A stretch of 64,000 nt of DNA from Guptibacillus hwajinpoensis (lineage in GTDB: Bacteria > Bacillota > Bacilli > Bacillales > Guptibacillaceae). Positions 7,608-16,826 of the stretch are shown here, one piece after another. The notes beneath the pieces were generated by a model that saw only the letters and a list, made by a program, of their open reading frames with translations, was not told where the DNA came from and searched no databases. Positions within the stretch are counted from its first letter, which is position 1. Each line of letters begins with the position of its first letter. A program made the position numbers and the translations under genes. The DNA lies in the NCBI RefSeq assembly GCF_020171785.1, contig NZ_JAIVAE010000005.1, forward strand, positions 1 through 64,000. Direction: 5' to 3'.

Positions 7608-9431
7608 ATGACTTATCGAAAGCGGTTATCGTCGTTAATCGTGATAGATTCATTGATTGTAGCTTGTGCGATTTTTATTAGTAGCTTTCTTTTAAATTAT
7701 AATGATTTTCTTTCATCAAAACCGATTATCGCAAGCTCGATTGTACTCTTACTTGGTCATCATTTCTTTTCATACTATTACAAGCTGTACAAACGAGCCT
7801 GGCAGTATGCGAGTATCGGGGAGTTAGTCGTTATTTTCCGAGTCGTGACGTTCTCGATCGCTCTAGCAGCACTCGCGCAGTTCGTCATGCTACAGGATAT
7901 TTACTTCCGAGCGCTATCGATTACGTGGATGATTCATATGCTACTGATCGGTGGATCACGCTTCGCATGGCGCATGTACCGAGACACGTATATGAATACA
8001 AAAAATAAGAAAAAGCGCGTTCTCGTTATTGGTGCTGGATCAGCAGGAATGATGATTGTCCGACAGTTAAGACAAAGTATTGATTCTGATCTTAATCCGA
8101 TTGGCTTTATTGATGATGATATTAAAAAGCAGCACCTTGAGATTATGGGTGTTCCTGTACTTGGCTCAACGGTCGATATCGAAGAACAAGTAAGAAAGCT
8201 AGAAATCGATACAATCGTCATTGCCATTCCATCTCTTTCAAAAGTAGAGATGAAGCGCATCTATGAAGAATGTTCGAAAACAAAGGCGAAAACGCAAATC
8301 ATTCCAATGATCGAAGACTTAATGACAGGTAAAGTATCGATTAACAGTTTCCGTGATGTAAAAGTAGAAGATCTACTAGGCCGCGAGCCAATTAAATTGG
8401 ATACAGAAAACATTGCAGAAACGCTCACTGGAAAAACGGTTCTTGTTACAGGTGCTGGTGGATCCATCGGTTCCGAAATTTGTCGTCAGGTTTCAAAGTT
8501 TAATCCAGATCAAATGATCCTACTTGGTCACGGAGAAAACAGCATTTATACAATTGAAATGGAGCTGCGCAATACATACGGTGATACTATTACGTTTATT
8601 CCAGTCATTGCAGATGTGCAGGATCGTGAACGAATTGGTGAAGTGATGAAAATCCATCGTCCAAATGTTGTGTATCATGCAGCAGCGCATAAACACGTAC
8701 CTTTAATGGAAGCAAACCCGCATGAGTCAGTGAAAAATAACGTGATTGGCACAAAAAATGTTGCCGAAGCCGCAAGCGATGCGGATGTTGATACATTCGT
8801 GATGGTTTCAACAGATAAAGCTGTTAACCCTACAAGCGTCATGGGTGCAACAAAACGTCTGGCGGAAATGATTGTGCAACAAATGGACAAGATCAGCGCA
8901 ACAAGATTTGTAGCCGTCCGTTTTGGTAACGTTCTTGGAAGTCGCGGTAGTGTGATTCCACTCTTTAAGAAGCAAATTCAAAAGGGTGGACCAGTTACCG
9001 TAACGCATCCAGATATGGTTCGTTACTTTATGACAATTCCGGAAGCATCAAGACTAGTGATTCAAGCTGGCGCCATGGCACGAGGCGGAGAAATTTTCGT
9101 TCTTGATATGGGTGAGCCGGTTAAGATTGTCGACCTCGCGGAAAACCTCATTAAATTATCTGGTTACTCCGTTGATGAAATTGGGATTAAGTTTGCTGGA
9201 GTTCGACCTGGGGAGAAGCTATATGAAGAACTTCTTGGCAAAGATGAGGTTCATGATGAGCAGATTTATCCTAAGATCTATGTTGGGAAGTCGATTAATG
9301 CGGATTTGAGCATTGTGATGGATTTTGTTGGACGGTTTGAGGATATGGATAAGCTTGGAGTTAGAGAGAAGGCTTTGGATATTGCCCATAATCGCATCAA
9401 TTCTGAGAAAGAGTTGTTGTATGCGAAGTAA
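7608..9431 (+). CDS. Membrane UDP-N-acetylglucosamine 4,6-dehydratase (CapD/EpsC/PglF family)
   Basis: Converts UDP-GlcNAc to its 4-keto-6-deoxy derivative, the first step to bacillosamine-type or FucNAc-type sugars. The 607-residue enzyme has four N-terminal membrane spans (residues 10-110), a CoA-binding-like Rossmann domain (about 125-240, VLVIGAGSAGMM) and the catalytic short-chain-dehydrogenase domain (about 278-560) with VTGAGGSIGSEICRQ for NAD binding. In the catalytic domain, the usual Tyr of the YxxxK triad is replaced by Met in the segment MGATKRLAEMI, as is typical of this long membrane subfamily. Neighbouring aminotransferase, sugar-phosphate transferase and acetyltransferase genes favour the bacillosamine route. 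Confidence 0.9.
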   Translation: MTYRKRLSSLIVIDSLIVACAIFISSFLLNYNDFLSSKPIIASSIVLLLGHHFFSYYYKLYKRAWQYASIGELVVIFRVVTFSIALAALAQFVMLQDIYFRALSITWMIHMLLIGGSRFAWRMYRDTYMNTKNKKKRVLVIGAGSAGMMIVRQLRQSIDSDLNPIGFIDDDIKKQHLEIMGVPVLGSTVDIEEQVRKLEIDTIVIAIPSLSKVEMKRIYEECSKTKAKTQIIPMIEDLMTGKVSINSFRDVKVEDLLGREPIKLDTENIAETLTGKTVLVTGAGGSIGSEICRQVSKFNPDQMILLGHGENSIYTIEMELRNTYGDTITFIPVIADVQDRERIGEVMKIHRPNVVYHAAAHKHVPLMEANPHESVKNNVIGTKNVAEAASDADVDTFVMVSTDKAVNPTSVMGATKRLAEMIVQQMDKISATRFVAVRFGNVLGSRGSVIPLFKKQIQKGGPVTVTHPDMVRYFMTIPEASRLVIQAGAMARGGEIFVLDMGEPVKIVDLAENLIKLSGYSVDEIGIKFAGVRPGEKLYEELLGKDEVHDEQIYPKIYVGKSINADLSIVMDFVGRFEDMDKLGVREKALDIAHNRINSEKELLYAK

Positions 9432-9619
9432 TCATTCTTAAATACATTTGAAACGTTAAGGTGCTGAGTGGTCATCCACCCAGTGCCTCTAACTTTGATG
9501 TTTTAGTGGATTAGTAGTTAGTTTGAAGAAAATAGTTTCAGTTAAGTACTAAGCAACAAAACGTAATACAATCATACATAGCAAAAAATAGACTACAGCA
9601 TGGAAGGAAGTACTTAGCA
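9432..9619. other. Intergenic leader with imperfect hairpin
   Basis: GGTGCTGAGTGG pairs with CCACCCAGTGCC (two G-U pairs, one mismatch) about 40 bp after the dehydratase stop. It may be an attenuating hairpin or partial terminator; there is no strong T-run. Confidence 0.3.
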
Positions 9620-10729
9620 ATGGGAGATCGGATTTTTCTCTCGTCACCTCATATGAGTGATGAAGGATATGAACTGCAATATGTGAATGAAGCGTTTGAA
9701 ACAAACTGGATCGCTCCTCTTGGAACGAACGTAAATGAATTCGAGAATGAGCTCGCTTCGAAAGTAGGATCTAAATCGGCGGCAGCTCTTTCATCAGGAA
9801 CTGCTGCCATTCACCTTGCCTTAAAAGCAGCTGGAGTGGAGGAAGGAGACATTGTTTTTTGTCCAACTCTCACGTTCTCAGCTACAGCGAATCCAATTAT
9901 CTATCAAAATGCCACTCCGGTCTTTATTGATAGTAATGAAGAAACATGGAACATGTGCCCGAAAGCGTTGGAAGAAGCATTCAAAAAATATCCTGACGTT
10001 AAAGCTGTTATCGTTGTTCATCTTTATGGACTATCAGCAGATATGGATCAAATCGTAGCACTTTGCAAAAAACATAACGTAACACTTATTGAAGATGCTG
10101 CGGAAAGCCTAGGTACTTATTACAAAGGCCAGCATACGGGAACATTTGGTGATTACGGCATTTTTTCTTTTAACGGTAATAAAATCATCACTACTTCCGG
10201 TGGTGGAATGCTCGTTTCAAATAATGAAGAAAAAATTGCTAAAGCGAGGTTTTGGGCTACACAGTCTAGAGATACTGCAAGACACTATCAGCATAGTGAA
10301 CTAGGCTTTAACTATCGAATGAGTAATGTAGTAGCTGGGATTGGGAGAGGCCAGCTTAAGGTTTTGGATCAGCGGGTTGAAAAGAAGCGAGCAATCTATG
10401 AATTTTATAAAAAGGAACTTGGCGCACTAGAAGGTGTAGAGTTTATGCCAGCAAATGAATGGGACTACGCCAATCATTGGTTAAGTGCGATGACGTTGAA
10501 TGGTAGTGTTCGACCACTTGACGTGATGGAAGCATTGGAAGCAGAAAATATTGAATCGAGACCAATTTGGAAGCCGATGCATTTGCAGCCGTTTTTTGAG
10601 AAGTATGATTTTGTTGGGACGGATGTTAGTGAGCGGTTGTTTGAGAATGGCGTTTGTTTACCGTCGGATACGAAGATGACGGATGAGGATCTAAAGAGGG
10701 TTGTTGATGTTGTTAAGGGGTTGTGGTGA
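9620..10729 (+). CDS. PLP-dependent sugar aminotransferase (DegT/DnrJ/EryC1/StrS family, PglE/EpsN-like)
   Basis: Transfers an amino group from glutamate to the 4-keto group of a nucleotide sugar. The 369-residue protein shows the family signatures: SSGTAAIHLALKAAGV (phosphate cup, residues 52-67), VHLYGLSADMD, the IEDAAESLG motif (Asp contacting the PLP ring) and the Schiff-base lysine in FSFNGNKIITT. Given the upstream dehydratase, the product is most simply UDP-4-amino-4,6-dideoxy-GlcNAc. The ribosome binding site GGAAGG is a little far (12 bp) from the ATG; no better start is visible. Its end overlaps the next gene. Confidence 0.92.
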   Translation: MGDRIFLSSPHMSDEGYELQYVNEAFETNWIAPLGTNVNEFENELASKVGSKSAAALSSGTAAIHLALKAAGVEEGDIVFCPTLTFSATANPIIYQNATPVFIDSNEETWNMCPKALEEAFKKYPDVKAVIVVHLYGLSADMDQIVALCKKHNVTLIEDAAESLGTYYKGQHTGTFGDYGIFSFNGNKIITTSGGGMLVSNNEEKIAKARFWATQSRDTARHYQHSELGFNYRMSNVVAGIGRGQLKVLDQRVEKKRAIYEFYKKELGALEGVEFMPANEWDYANHWLSAMTLNGSVRPLDVMEALEAENIESRPIWKPMHLQPFFEKYDFVGTDVSERLFENGVCLPSDTKMTDEDLKRVVDVVKGLW

Positions 10730-11373
10730 GGAAGATGCATCAGTCTAGTAATGGAATCTATCAAAATTACATAAAAAGACTTATGGATATTGTCTTATCA
10801 CTTCTTGCGATAATAGCTCTTAGTGTTGTTTTTATCATTGTTGCTCTGTTAGTTAGGTTCAAGCTAGGTAGTCCAGTTCTTTTTACACAGAATAGACCTG
10901 GTATGAATGAAAAAGTTTTTAAGATGTATAAATTTAGAACGATGACAGATGAAAGGGACAGTAACGGCGAGTTACTTCCAGATCACGTAAGACTTACTAA
11001 GTTTGGTAAGTTTCTAAGATCGACTTCACTTGATGAGTTACCGGAGCTATTTAACATTTTCAAAGGTGATATGTCAGTCGTTGGGCCGAGGCCACTATTA
11101 ATACAATACCTTGAATTATATAACGATCATCAAAAAAGACGTCATGAAGTTCGACCAGGATTGTCTGGGTTAGCACAGGTTAATGGAAGAAACGCAATTA
11201 GCTGGGAAGAGAAGTTTAATCTCGATGTGAAGTATGTTGAGAGAGTTAGCTTTGTAGAAGATTGGAAGATTATTTTCTTAACGATTAAAAAGGTTTTTGT
11301 TAGAGAAGGGATTAGTTCGGATTCCTCTGAAACAATGGAGCCTTTTAAAGGAAATAAAAAGGATGAGGAATGA
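10726..11373 (+). CDS. Undecaprenyl-phosphate sugar-1-phosphate transferase (PglC/EpsL-like)
   Basis: Initiates the repeat unit by moving a sugar-1-phosphate from UDP-sugar to undecaprenyl phosphate at the inner membrane face. The 215-residue protein is the small monotopic type: one N-terminal membrane segment (about 18-40), then the conserved KMYKFRTM, the catalytic LRSTSLDELPEL (Asp-Glu pair), VVGPRPLL and RPGLSGLAQVNGRN. The GTG at 10726 is best because AAGGGG lies five bases ahead; a GTG three bases earlier and an ATG at 10735 are alternatives. The start overlaps the aminotransferase stop. Given its neighbours, diacetylbacillosamine-1-phosphate is a likely substrate (inference). Confidence 0.92.
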   Translation: MRKMHQSSNGIYQNYIKRLMDIVLSLLAIIALSVVFIIVALLVRFKLGSPVLFTQNRPGMNEKVFKMYKFRTMTDERDSNGELLPDHVRLTKFGKFLRSTSLDELPELFNIFKGDMSVVGPRPLLIQYLELYNDHQKRRHEVRPGLSGLAQVNGRNAISWEEKFNLDVKYVERVSFVEDWKIIFLTIKKVFVREGISSDSSETMEPFKGNKKDEE

Positions 11374-11995
11374 TTTGAGAGAACGTCTTATTATCATTGG
11401 TGCGAGTGGTCATGGGAAAGTCGTAGCTGATATTGCTTTGAAAATGAATAGATGGAAAGAAATTGCTTTTTTAGATGATGATGAGCAGCGTAAGTCGGCA
11501 CTTGGGTTTGAAGTTGTTGGGAAGTCAAATGATGTTATTAACTATATTGATGACTCAGATATTGTGGTTGGTATTGGGAATAATGAAATTCGTCAGAAGA
11601 TACAGAGTGAAATAGAGGAGATGGGTGCTAGTATTCCTGTGTTAGTTCATCCGAATGCGGTGATAGGTGAGGAAGTTGAGTTTGGGGCCGGTACAGTAGT
11701 AATGGCCGGGGTTGTGATTAATTGCTCTACTAGGATAGGTAGAGGGTGCATTATTAATACTAGCGCTTCGGTTGATCATGATAATGTTATTGAGGAGTAT
11801 GTGCATGTTTCGCCAGGGGTTCGATTGGCTGGTACGGTAAAGGTTGGGTATAAGACATGGTTAGGCATGGGCAGCTTGATTACTAATAACGTGAATGTTG
11901 TATCAAACAGTATAGTAGGAGCAGGGAGTATAGTGCTGAAAAATATTAATGAATCTGGCAAATATGTTGGATCTCCAGTAAGAAAAATACACTAA
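11363..11995 (+). CDS. Sugar O/N-acyltransferase, PglD/NeuD/EpsM family
   Basis: A left-handed beta-helix acetyltransferase of 210 residues: an N-terminal nucleotide-sugar-binding Rossmann half (LIIIGASGHGKVVADIA) and a C-terminal hexapeptide-repeat half (from about residue 95, VIGEEVEFGAGTVVMAGV) with the catalytic His in SVDHDN. In PglD this acetylates the 4-amino group of UDP-4-amino-GlcNAc to give UDP-diacetylbacillosamine. The ATG at 11363 overlaps the transferase by 11 bp; a TTG at 11375 with GATGAGGAA upstream is a good alternative start giving MRERLIIIG. The set dehydratase, aminotransferase, PglC-like, PglD-like is contiguous. Confidence 0.9.
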   Translation: MRNDLRERLIIIGASGHGKVVADIALKMNRWKEIAFLDDDEQRKSALGFEVVGKSNDVINYIDDSDIVVGIGNNEIRQKIQSEIEEMGASIPVLVHPNAVIGEEVEFGAGTVVMAGVVINCSTRIGRGCIINTSASVDHDNVIEEYVHVSPGVRLAGTVKVGYKTWLGMGSLITNNVNVVSNSIVGAGSIVLKNINESGKYVGSPVRKIH

Positions 11996-12022
11996 TGGTA
12001 ATCAAATTAAGGGAGAATAAAT

Positions 12023-13189
12023 ATGAAATTATTCTTTGAAATCTTGTTTTATGTAAGTGGTTTTATTATATTTTGGGCAATGATTGGTTATCCGATATCG
12101 CTAAAGATAATTGGGAAACTACATAGTGGCAATCAAATGAATAAAGATTATTCACATAAGCCTTCGGTAACAGTGATGGTAGTAGCTCATAATGAGGAAA
12201 AAGTAATTTTAGATAAATTAAATAATATTATCGAACTGGATTACCCTAAAAACAAAATAGAGTTTTTAATTTCATCAGATAATAGTACAGACAGCACAAA
12301 TAAGATTGTTGAAGATTTTATCAAGAATAATAAAGTTCAAAATATGAGACTTTATGAAGTGAAAGCCCGTAAAGGTAAGACAAATGCTCAAAATGAAGCA
12401 CAAAAAACTGTTAAATCAGAATATCTTGTGATGACTGATGCAAATTCAATAATGGATAAAAATTCTGTAACGGAACTAATGGCAGCATTTACTTCTACAG
12501 ATATTGCATATGTTTCAGGTCGGTTGGCTATAGTCAATCAGGAATCTAGTGACGTTAGCGGTGCTGAAGCTAGTTATTGGGATAGCGATATGGTAATGCG
12601 TGAAATAGAAGGAAGAATACAAACTATTACAGCTGGTAATGGAGCAATATACGCATGTAGAACAAAAGACTATTATGATTTTAATCCAATTCAATGTCAT
12701 GACAGCGCTATGCCACCTTTATATGCTCTTCAAGGTAAACGTGCAATTGCTAATCATGATGCTGTGGCCTATGAAAAGGCTGGTGAAGTTATTGAAGATG
12801 AGTTTGGTAGAAAAGTTAGAATGAATAGAATTATATTGAAGCATATTTTACCTGATTTAAGAATACTTAATATATTTAAGTATAAATGGTTTTCTTATTT
12901 TTATTTTGGACACAGAACTTGTAGGTATTTACTATGGATTTCACACTTATTTGTATTAATATCAAATGCTTTTATTATTTCTGAGTCTTGGGTTTACAGT
13001 GTTACATTTATAGGGCAGGTAGCTTTTTATCTATTGGCACTCGTGAAATTATTTACGAAAACTAACAATAAATATTTAACTTTAATTTATTACTACTGTG
13101 CGACTGTTATAGCTCAATGGGCAGGAGTTTATAGTATATTAACTGGAAAAGCAAAGCCGTTTTGGGAGAAAGCAGAGAGCACAAGATAA
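12023..13189 (+). CDS. Processive-type membrane glycosyltransferase, GT2 family
   Basis: A 388-residue glycosyltransferase. One N-terminal membrane segment (5-25) precedes a GT2 catalytic domain (about 47-260) with VTVMVVAHNEEKVI, SSDNSTDST, the DxD-equivalent MTDANS and a later acceptor/base region; three C-terminal membrane spans follow (about 300-375). The architecture resembles IcaA/HAS-like or EpsJ-like enzymes that extrude or extend lipid-linked sugars. It lacks the clear QxxRW motif of true processive synthases: the equivalent region reads EFGRKVRMN. It therefore probably adds a single sugar to the repeat unit. Ribosome binding site GGGAG at good distance. Confidence 0.85.
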   Translation: MKLFFEILFYVSGFIIFWAMIGYPISLKIIGKLHSGNQMNKDYSHKPSVTVMVVAHNEEKVILDKLNNIIELDYPKNKIEFLISSDNSTDSTNKIVEDFIKNNKVQNMRLYEVKARKGKTNAQNEAQKTVKSEYLVMTDANSIMDKNSVTELMAAFTSTDIAYVSGRLAIVNQESSDVSGAEASYWDSDMVMREIEGRIQTITAGNGAIYACRTKDYYDFNPIQCHDSAMPPLYALQGKRAIANHDAVAYEKAGEVIEDEFGRKVRMNRIILKHILPDLRILNIFKYKWFSYFYFGHRTCRYLLWISHLFVLISNAFIISESWVYSVTFIGQVAFYLLALVKLFTKTNNKYLTLIYYYCATVIAQWAGVYSILTGKAKPFWEKAESTR

Positions 13190-13349
13190 CTCCCTTAAAA
13201 ATCAATAATAATCAAATTATCTAGTCACCGTAGACTTTAATTTGTACCTTAAAAAAGATGAGGCTGATAAGTAATTAAAAGTTTGGTATCTTACCAGATG
13301 AAATTTAGAAGAGTAAACAAAGTATCCTTGAAAAGGGAGTATATAATAA

Positions 13350-14591
13350 ATGAGTTTTCATAAGGTCACCTTATTATCTGTTATTTTAACACTTCTTTCT
13401 GGAACTTTTTCGCTACAAAGGATTCCAAATTTAGATGTTAATTTGGAAATTAGATTTGTTTTTATATTTATTTTACTACTTTGTTTGATATTGTCAATTC
13501 CTGGAAAAGTAATAGGTTATCAGGGTAATATAATACCTGAAAATATGAAAATATTTTTAGGTATTAACTATATTTTTGCTATACTACTAAGTTTATCCGC
13601 AATGTATAGTGAAGATAAAAAATTATCCTTTCTAGGTATATTTGATATTTTAGTAATAATATTAATTATAAGTATTTCAATTTACTCGTTAATAAGTATT
13701 GTACAAAAGGACTTAATCAAATTCATATCTTTAATATGGATAATAATTGGAATACTGTACTTTATTCCAATTATATTAAGCGTGATCAATGGTGATATGA
13801 GAGGTCAGAGTATTAGTGGTCCCAATGTATCAACAAGAATTCTTTTTTTTGCAACATGTTGCGCATTATATAGTTGGTTAACTAAAGATAAAAAATTATA
13901 CCTCCTTATATCGTTGATGTTTATTTCAGGAATAATACTATTGGGTTCAAGAGGAGGAGTAGTTGGAGCTCTTGTAACACTGTTAATATTATGGGTCATT
14001 CACAAGTTCTCAAATGTTAAAAAAGTGAAAATATCATTTGGAATAAATTTCAGGATGGTAGCAATTTTCGCATCATTATTAAGCATAATAATCATTTTTG
14101 GTAGCTCATTAAAGAAGGTTATAAACGAAAGGATTATTGGAGTTACTTTTCGATCAACGGGAGAAATTTATACTTCTGGACGTGACACAATCTATTCGGA
14201 TGCACTAACAATGATTAAAGAAAATCCTTTGATTGGATACGGTATTAACTCTTTTGGGTATTATTCTAATTATGGGTATCCTCATAATTTATTATTAGAA
14301 TTAATGCTAGATATAGGTTTTTTAGGATTGATATATTTTATTATTTTATTATTTTATTCTATAAGAATCATAGTTGATTTCAGAAATAGTCCTTTATATG
14401 TATTATCGGGAATTCCATTATATATGATTGTAGTGCAAATGTTTTCTGGTGGTCTTTATGATTTTAGATATTATTTTTTTTGGATATTAATATTATTTTA
14501 TTATCAACAGACTAGTGTCCTTCTAGATATTAAGTCAAAGAGAATAGTTGGAAATCCACTGAGAAATAATCGTGTTATTATAGAAGGTTAA
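13350..14591 (+). CDS. Polysaccharide polymerase / O-antigen ligase-like (Wzy)
   Basis: A 413-residue polytopic membrane protein with ten or more predicted spans and very AT-rich coding, as usual for Wzy genes. A large extracellular loop and the motif PLIGYGINSFGYY...GYPHNLLLELMLDIG (near residue 290) match the Wzy_C/O-antigen ligase signature, where the HN pair is conserved. It would polymerise flipped undecaprenyl-linked repeat units on the outer face. Its position between glycosyltransferases and the flippase fits. Sequence alone does not show the linkage made. Confidence 0.82.
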   Translation: MSFHKVTLLSVILTLLSGTFSLQRIPNLDVNLEIRFVFIFILLLCLILSIPGKVIGYQGNIIPENMKIFLGINYIFAILLSLSAMYSEDKKLSFLGIFDILVIILIISISIYSLISIVQKDLIKFISLIWIIIGILYFIPIILSVINGDMRGQSISGPNVSTRILFFATCCALYSWLTKDKKLYLLISLMFISGIILLGSRGGVVGALVTLLILWVIHKFSNVKKVKISFGINFRMVAIFASLLSIIIIFGSSLKKVINERIIGVTFRSTGEIYTSGRDTIYSDALTMIKENPLIGYGINSFGYYSNYGYPHNLLLELMLDIGFLGLIYFIILLFYSIRIIVDFRNSPLYVLSGIPLYMIVVQMFSGGLYDFRYYFFWILILFYYQQTSVLLDIKSKRIVGNPLRNNRVIIEG

Positions 14592-14670
14592 ATAACCTTC
14601 TATAATAACAATATTATGAGAAAGTGGAATTTTTGTTAGAAAATACATTTATCATATGGAAGTCGGTGAA

Positions 14671-15822
14671 ATGATGAAAAAAGTATATGTTGCAACAAAA
14701 GCTAGGGGTTTTTTAGTGAGTCTATTCAACAGTAATATTAAGAATATTGAATTTATCTATAAAAAAGATAAATTATATGAAACTAATTCAAAATTAAAGA
14801 AGTACATATCTAAAATAGTGAAATCGAAGTTTTCAGATCATGTAGGTATTATAAGAAGGTTGGATATTCCAGATGGAAATTTTGATATTGCTTTTAGTTA
14901 CAATAGGTTTCTTAAATCCTCAAAAAAATACATTATCTATCTTGAAAATCCATTAGCACTAATGCACTATTCCACCGGGAGAAATAAGTCCTATTTAGGA
15001 AAGGCGAAATTAAACAAGTATCTCAAAGATCCTAATTTAGTTTCAATAATTTGCTTATCTAAAGCGTGTTTCGATACACTTAATAATTTCTATTCTATAC
15101 CTGAAAGAATTATTATTGAGCAAATATACCCATTAATTCCTAATGACGGAAATCTAAATCCTGAAAAAATAAGTTTAAAATGCCATAACAAGGAAATTCG
15201 ATGTTTATATATATCATCAAATTTCAACCTTAAAGGTGGAAAAGATATCATTGAAACATTTAAGAGATTGAAGATTCAAGGTATAGATAATATAAAGTTG
15301 AAAATAGTTACTCAAATTGAGTCGGTACATAATAGTTCATTAAAAGAAATTAACAATAATAAAAACATTGAGCTATACAATTTCAATTTTAATAAGGAAG
15401 AACTGAATGAAATTTACTCTTCATCAAATATCCTATTAAATCCTACGAGACAAGATAGTTTCTCTCTAGTTGTGTTAGAAGCTATGAAAAATGGAAACAC
15501 AATTATTACTACTGATTTATATGCAATTCCTGAAATGGTTAAAAGTAACATTAACGGGTATTTGACAGAACCCAGATTCAGATTTTTTAATTACGATAAT
15601 ATGCCTAACTTAGAAGTATGGAATAACAGAAAGAATACAATTTATTCGGATTATACAGATTTTGAAATAGTTAATTTTATATATGAAAAATTACTTAGTT
15701 TAAATAACAATAGAGCTGAACTGGAAAGACTCTCATTAAATTCTTATAAAGAAGCAAATACAGGTGCATTTAATGAAGAATCTATAAAAAATAAGTGGAG
15801 TAGTATAATAAATGGTATTTAA
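14671..15822 (+). CDS. Glycosyltransferase, GT4 family
   Basis: A 383-residue cytoplasmic retaining glycosyltransferase. The N-terminal half is divergent; the C-terminal GT4 (Glycos_transf_1) domain is clear, with CLYISSNFNLKGGKDI, then the nucleotide-binding ILLNPTRQDSFSLVVLEAM (the EX7E-type signature, around residues 260-285) and NGNTIITTDLYAIPEMV. The ATG at 14671 is preferred over one at 14656, because GGAAG lies eight bases upstream of it whereas the earlier ATG has no ribosome binding site. Donor and acceptor cannot be read from the sequence; rhamnose, GlcA or Glc are available from the locus. Confidence 0.87.
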   Translation: MMKKVYVATKARGFLVSLFNSNIKNIEFIYKKDKLYETNSKLKKYISKIVKSKFSDHVGIIRRLDIPDGNFDIAFSYNRFLKSSKKYIIYLENPLALMHYSTGRNKSYLGKAKLNKYLKDPNLVSIICLSKACFDTLNNFYSIPERIIIEQIYPLIPNDGNLNPEKISLKCHNKEIRCLYISSNFNLKGGKDIIETFKRLKIQGIDNIKLKIVTQIESVHNSSLKEINNNKNIELYNFNFNKEELNEIYSSSNILLNPTRQDSFSLVVLEAMKNGNTIITTDLYAIPEMVKSNINGYLTEPRFRFFNYDNMPNLEVWNNRKNTIYSDYTDFEIVNFIYEKLLSLNNNRAELERLSLNSYKEANTGAFNEESIKNKWSSIINGI

Positions 15823-15834
15823 TTGGAGGAAACA

Positions 15835-16758
15835 ATGATAGGAATAATAATATTAAATTATGTAACGTGGGACGAAACTGCAAGGTGTATAGAAAGTATA
15901 TTTATTAAAGAAAAAAAAAGTAAGTATCATATTTATCTAGTGGATAATGCCTCAAAAGTAGATGCCCCCCAAAAAATAAAAGATTTATTAAAAGACTCCA
16001 GAGTAACCCTAATAGAAAATAAAGAAAATAATGGATATTCTGCCGGCAATAATGTAGGTATTAAACGAGCAATACTGGATGGTTGTAAAGAAATATTAAT
16101 TTCAAATAATGACATAATATTTACCCAAAACAGCATCTATGAAATGAAAAAGTATCTAGATGCTAATAAAAAAGTAGGTATAGTTGGCCCAAAAATCTTC
16201 CTACCTAATGGAGATATACAAATGATTAATATGGGGGTAAAAACTGGTTTAAAGGAAAAATATAAGTATCTTTTGAGGAAAACAATCTTCGCACCATTAG
16301 TAGGAGAATTTTTAAGAGAATTCTGTGCAACTGATAAGGATTTAACTAAACCGTTTGAAGTACATTCAGTTTCAGGTTGCTGTTTTATGATGAGTGAAGA
16401 ATGTGCAAAAGCTATTACTCCATTTGATGAGAATACATTTCTATATCAAGAAGAATTGATAATAGGTATGAGAATGGAGAAAAAAGGTTATAAAACTGTT
16501 TATTTACCTGCTAGCGAAATAACCCATGCTCATGGACAAAGTACTAAGCATATAAAAGCTTTCTCGTATACTTGCTTAGTTAGTAGTGAGTTATATTATT
16601 TTAAAAGGTATATTAATGCTTCAATACTTGTTTTAACACCTCTGTATATATTTCGAACATCAAAATATTTATTTTATGCTATAAAGTATAATGACTTCAA
16701 GAAAAACACTAGGAACTATTTTAAAGAAACTCTAAATACATTGATATTGAAAAACTAG
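15835..16758 (+). CDS. Glycosyltransferase GT2, rhamnosyltransferase-like
   Basis: A 307-residue inverting glycosyltransferase. It shows IGIIILNYVTWDETARC at the N-terminus, YLVDNAS, NKENNGYSAGNNVGI and the metal-binding ISNNDI, then SVSGCCFMMSEE and FLYQEELIIGMRM. This pattern (NNG.SAGNN) is typical of WbbL-type rhamnosyltransferases, and the dTDP-rhamnose genes lie 1.5 kb downstream, so rhamnose is a reasonable donor. The ATG at 15835 follows TTGGAGGAAACA; the previous gene ends 12 bp earlier. Confidence 0.88.
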   Translation: MIGIIILNYVTWDETARCIESIFIKEKKSKYHIYLVDNASKVDAPQKIKDLLKDSRVTLIENKENNGYSAGNNVGIKRAILDGCKEILISNNDIIFTQNSIYEMKKYLDANKKVGIVGPKIFLPNGDIQMINMGVKTGLKEKYKYLLRKTIFAPLVGEFLREFCATDKDLTKPFEVHSVSGCCFMMSEECAKAITPFDENTFLYQEELIIGMRMEKKGYKTVYLPASEITHAHGQSTKHIKAFSYTCLVSSELYYFKRYINASILVLTPLYIFRTSKYLFYAIKYNDFKKNTRNYFKETLNTLILKN

Positions 16759-16826
16759 CAACTCCTAATATTTCTTTATCGTCAAAGAAAACAAAAAAAC
16801 AAATAGAAATTAAGGATCGTTTTTAA

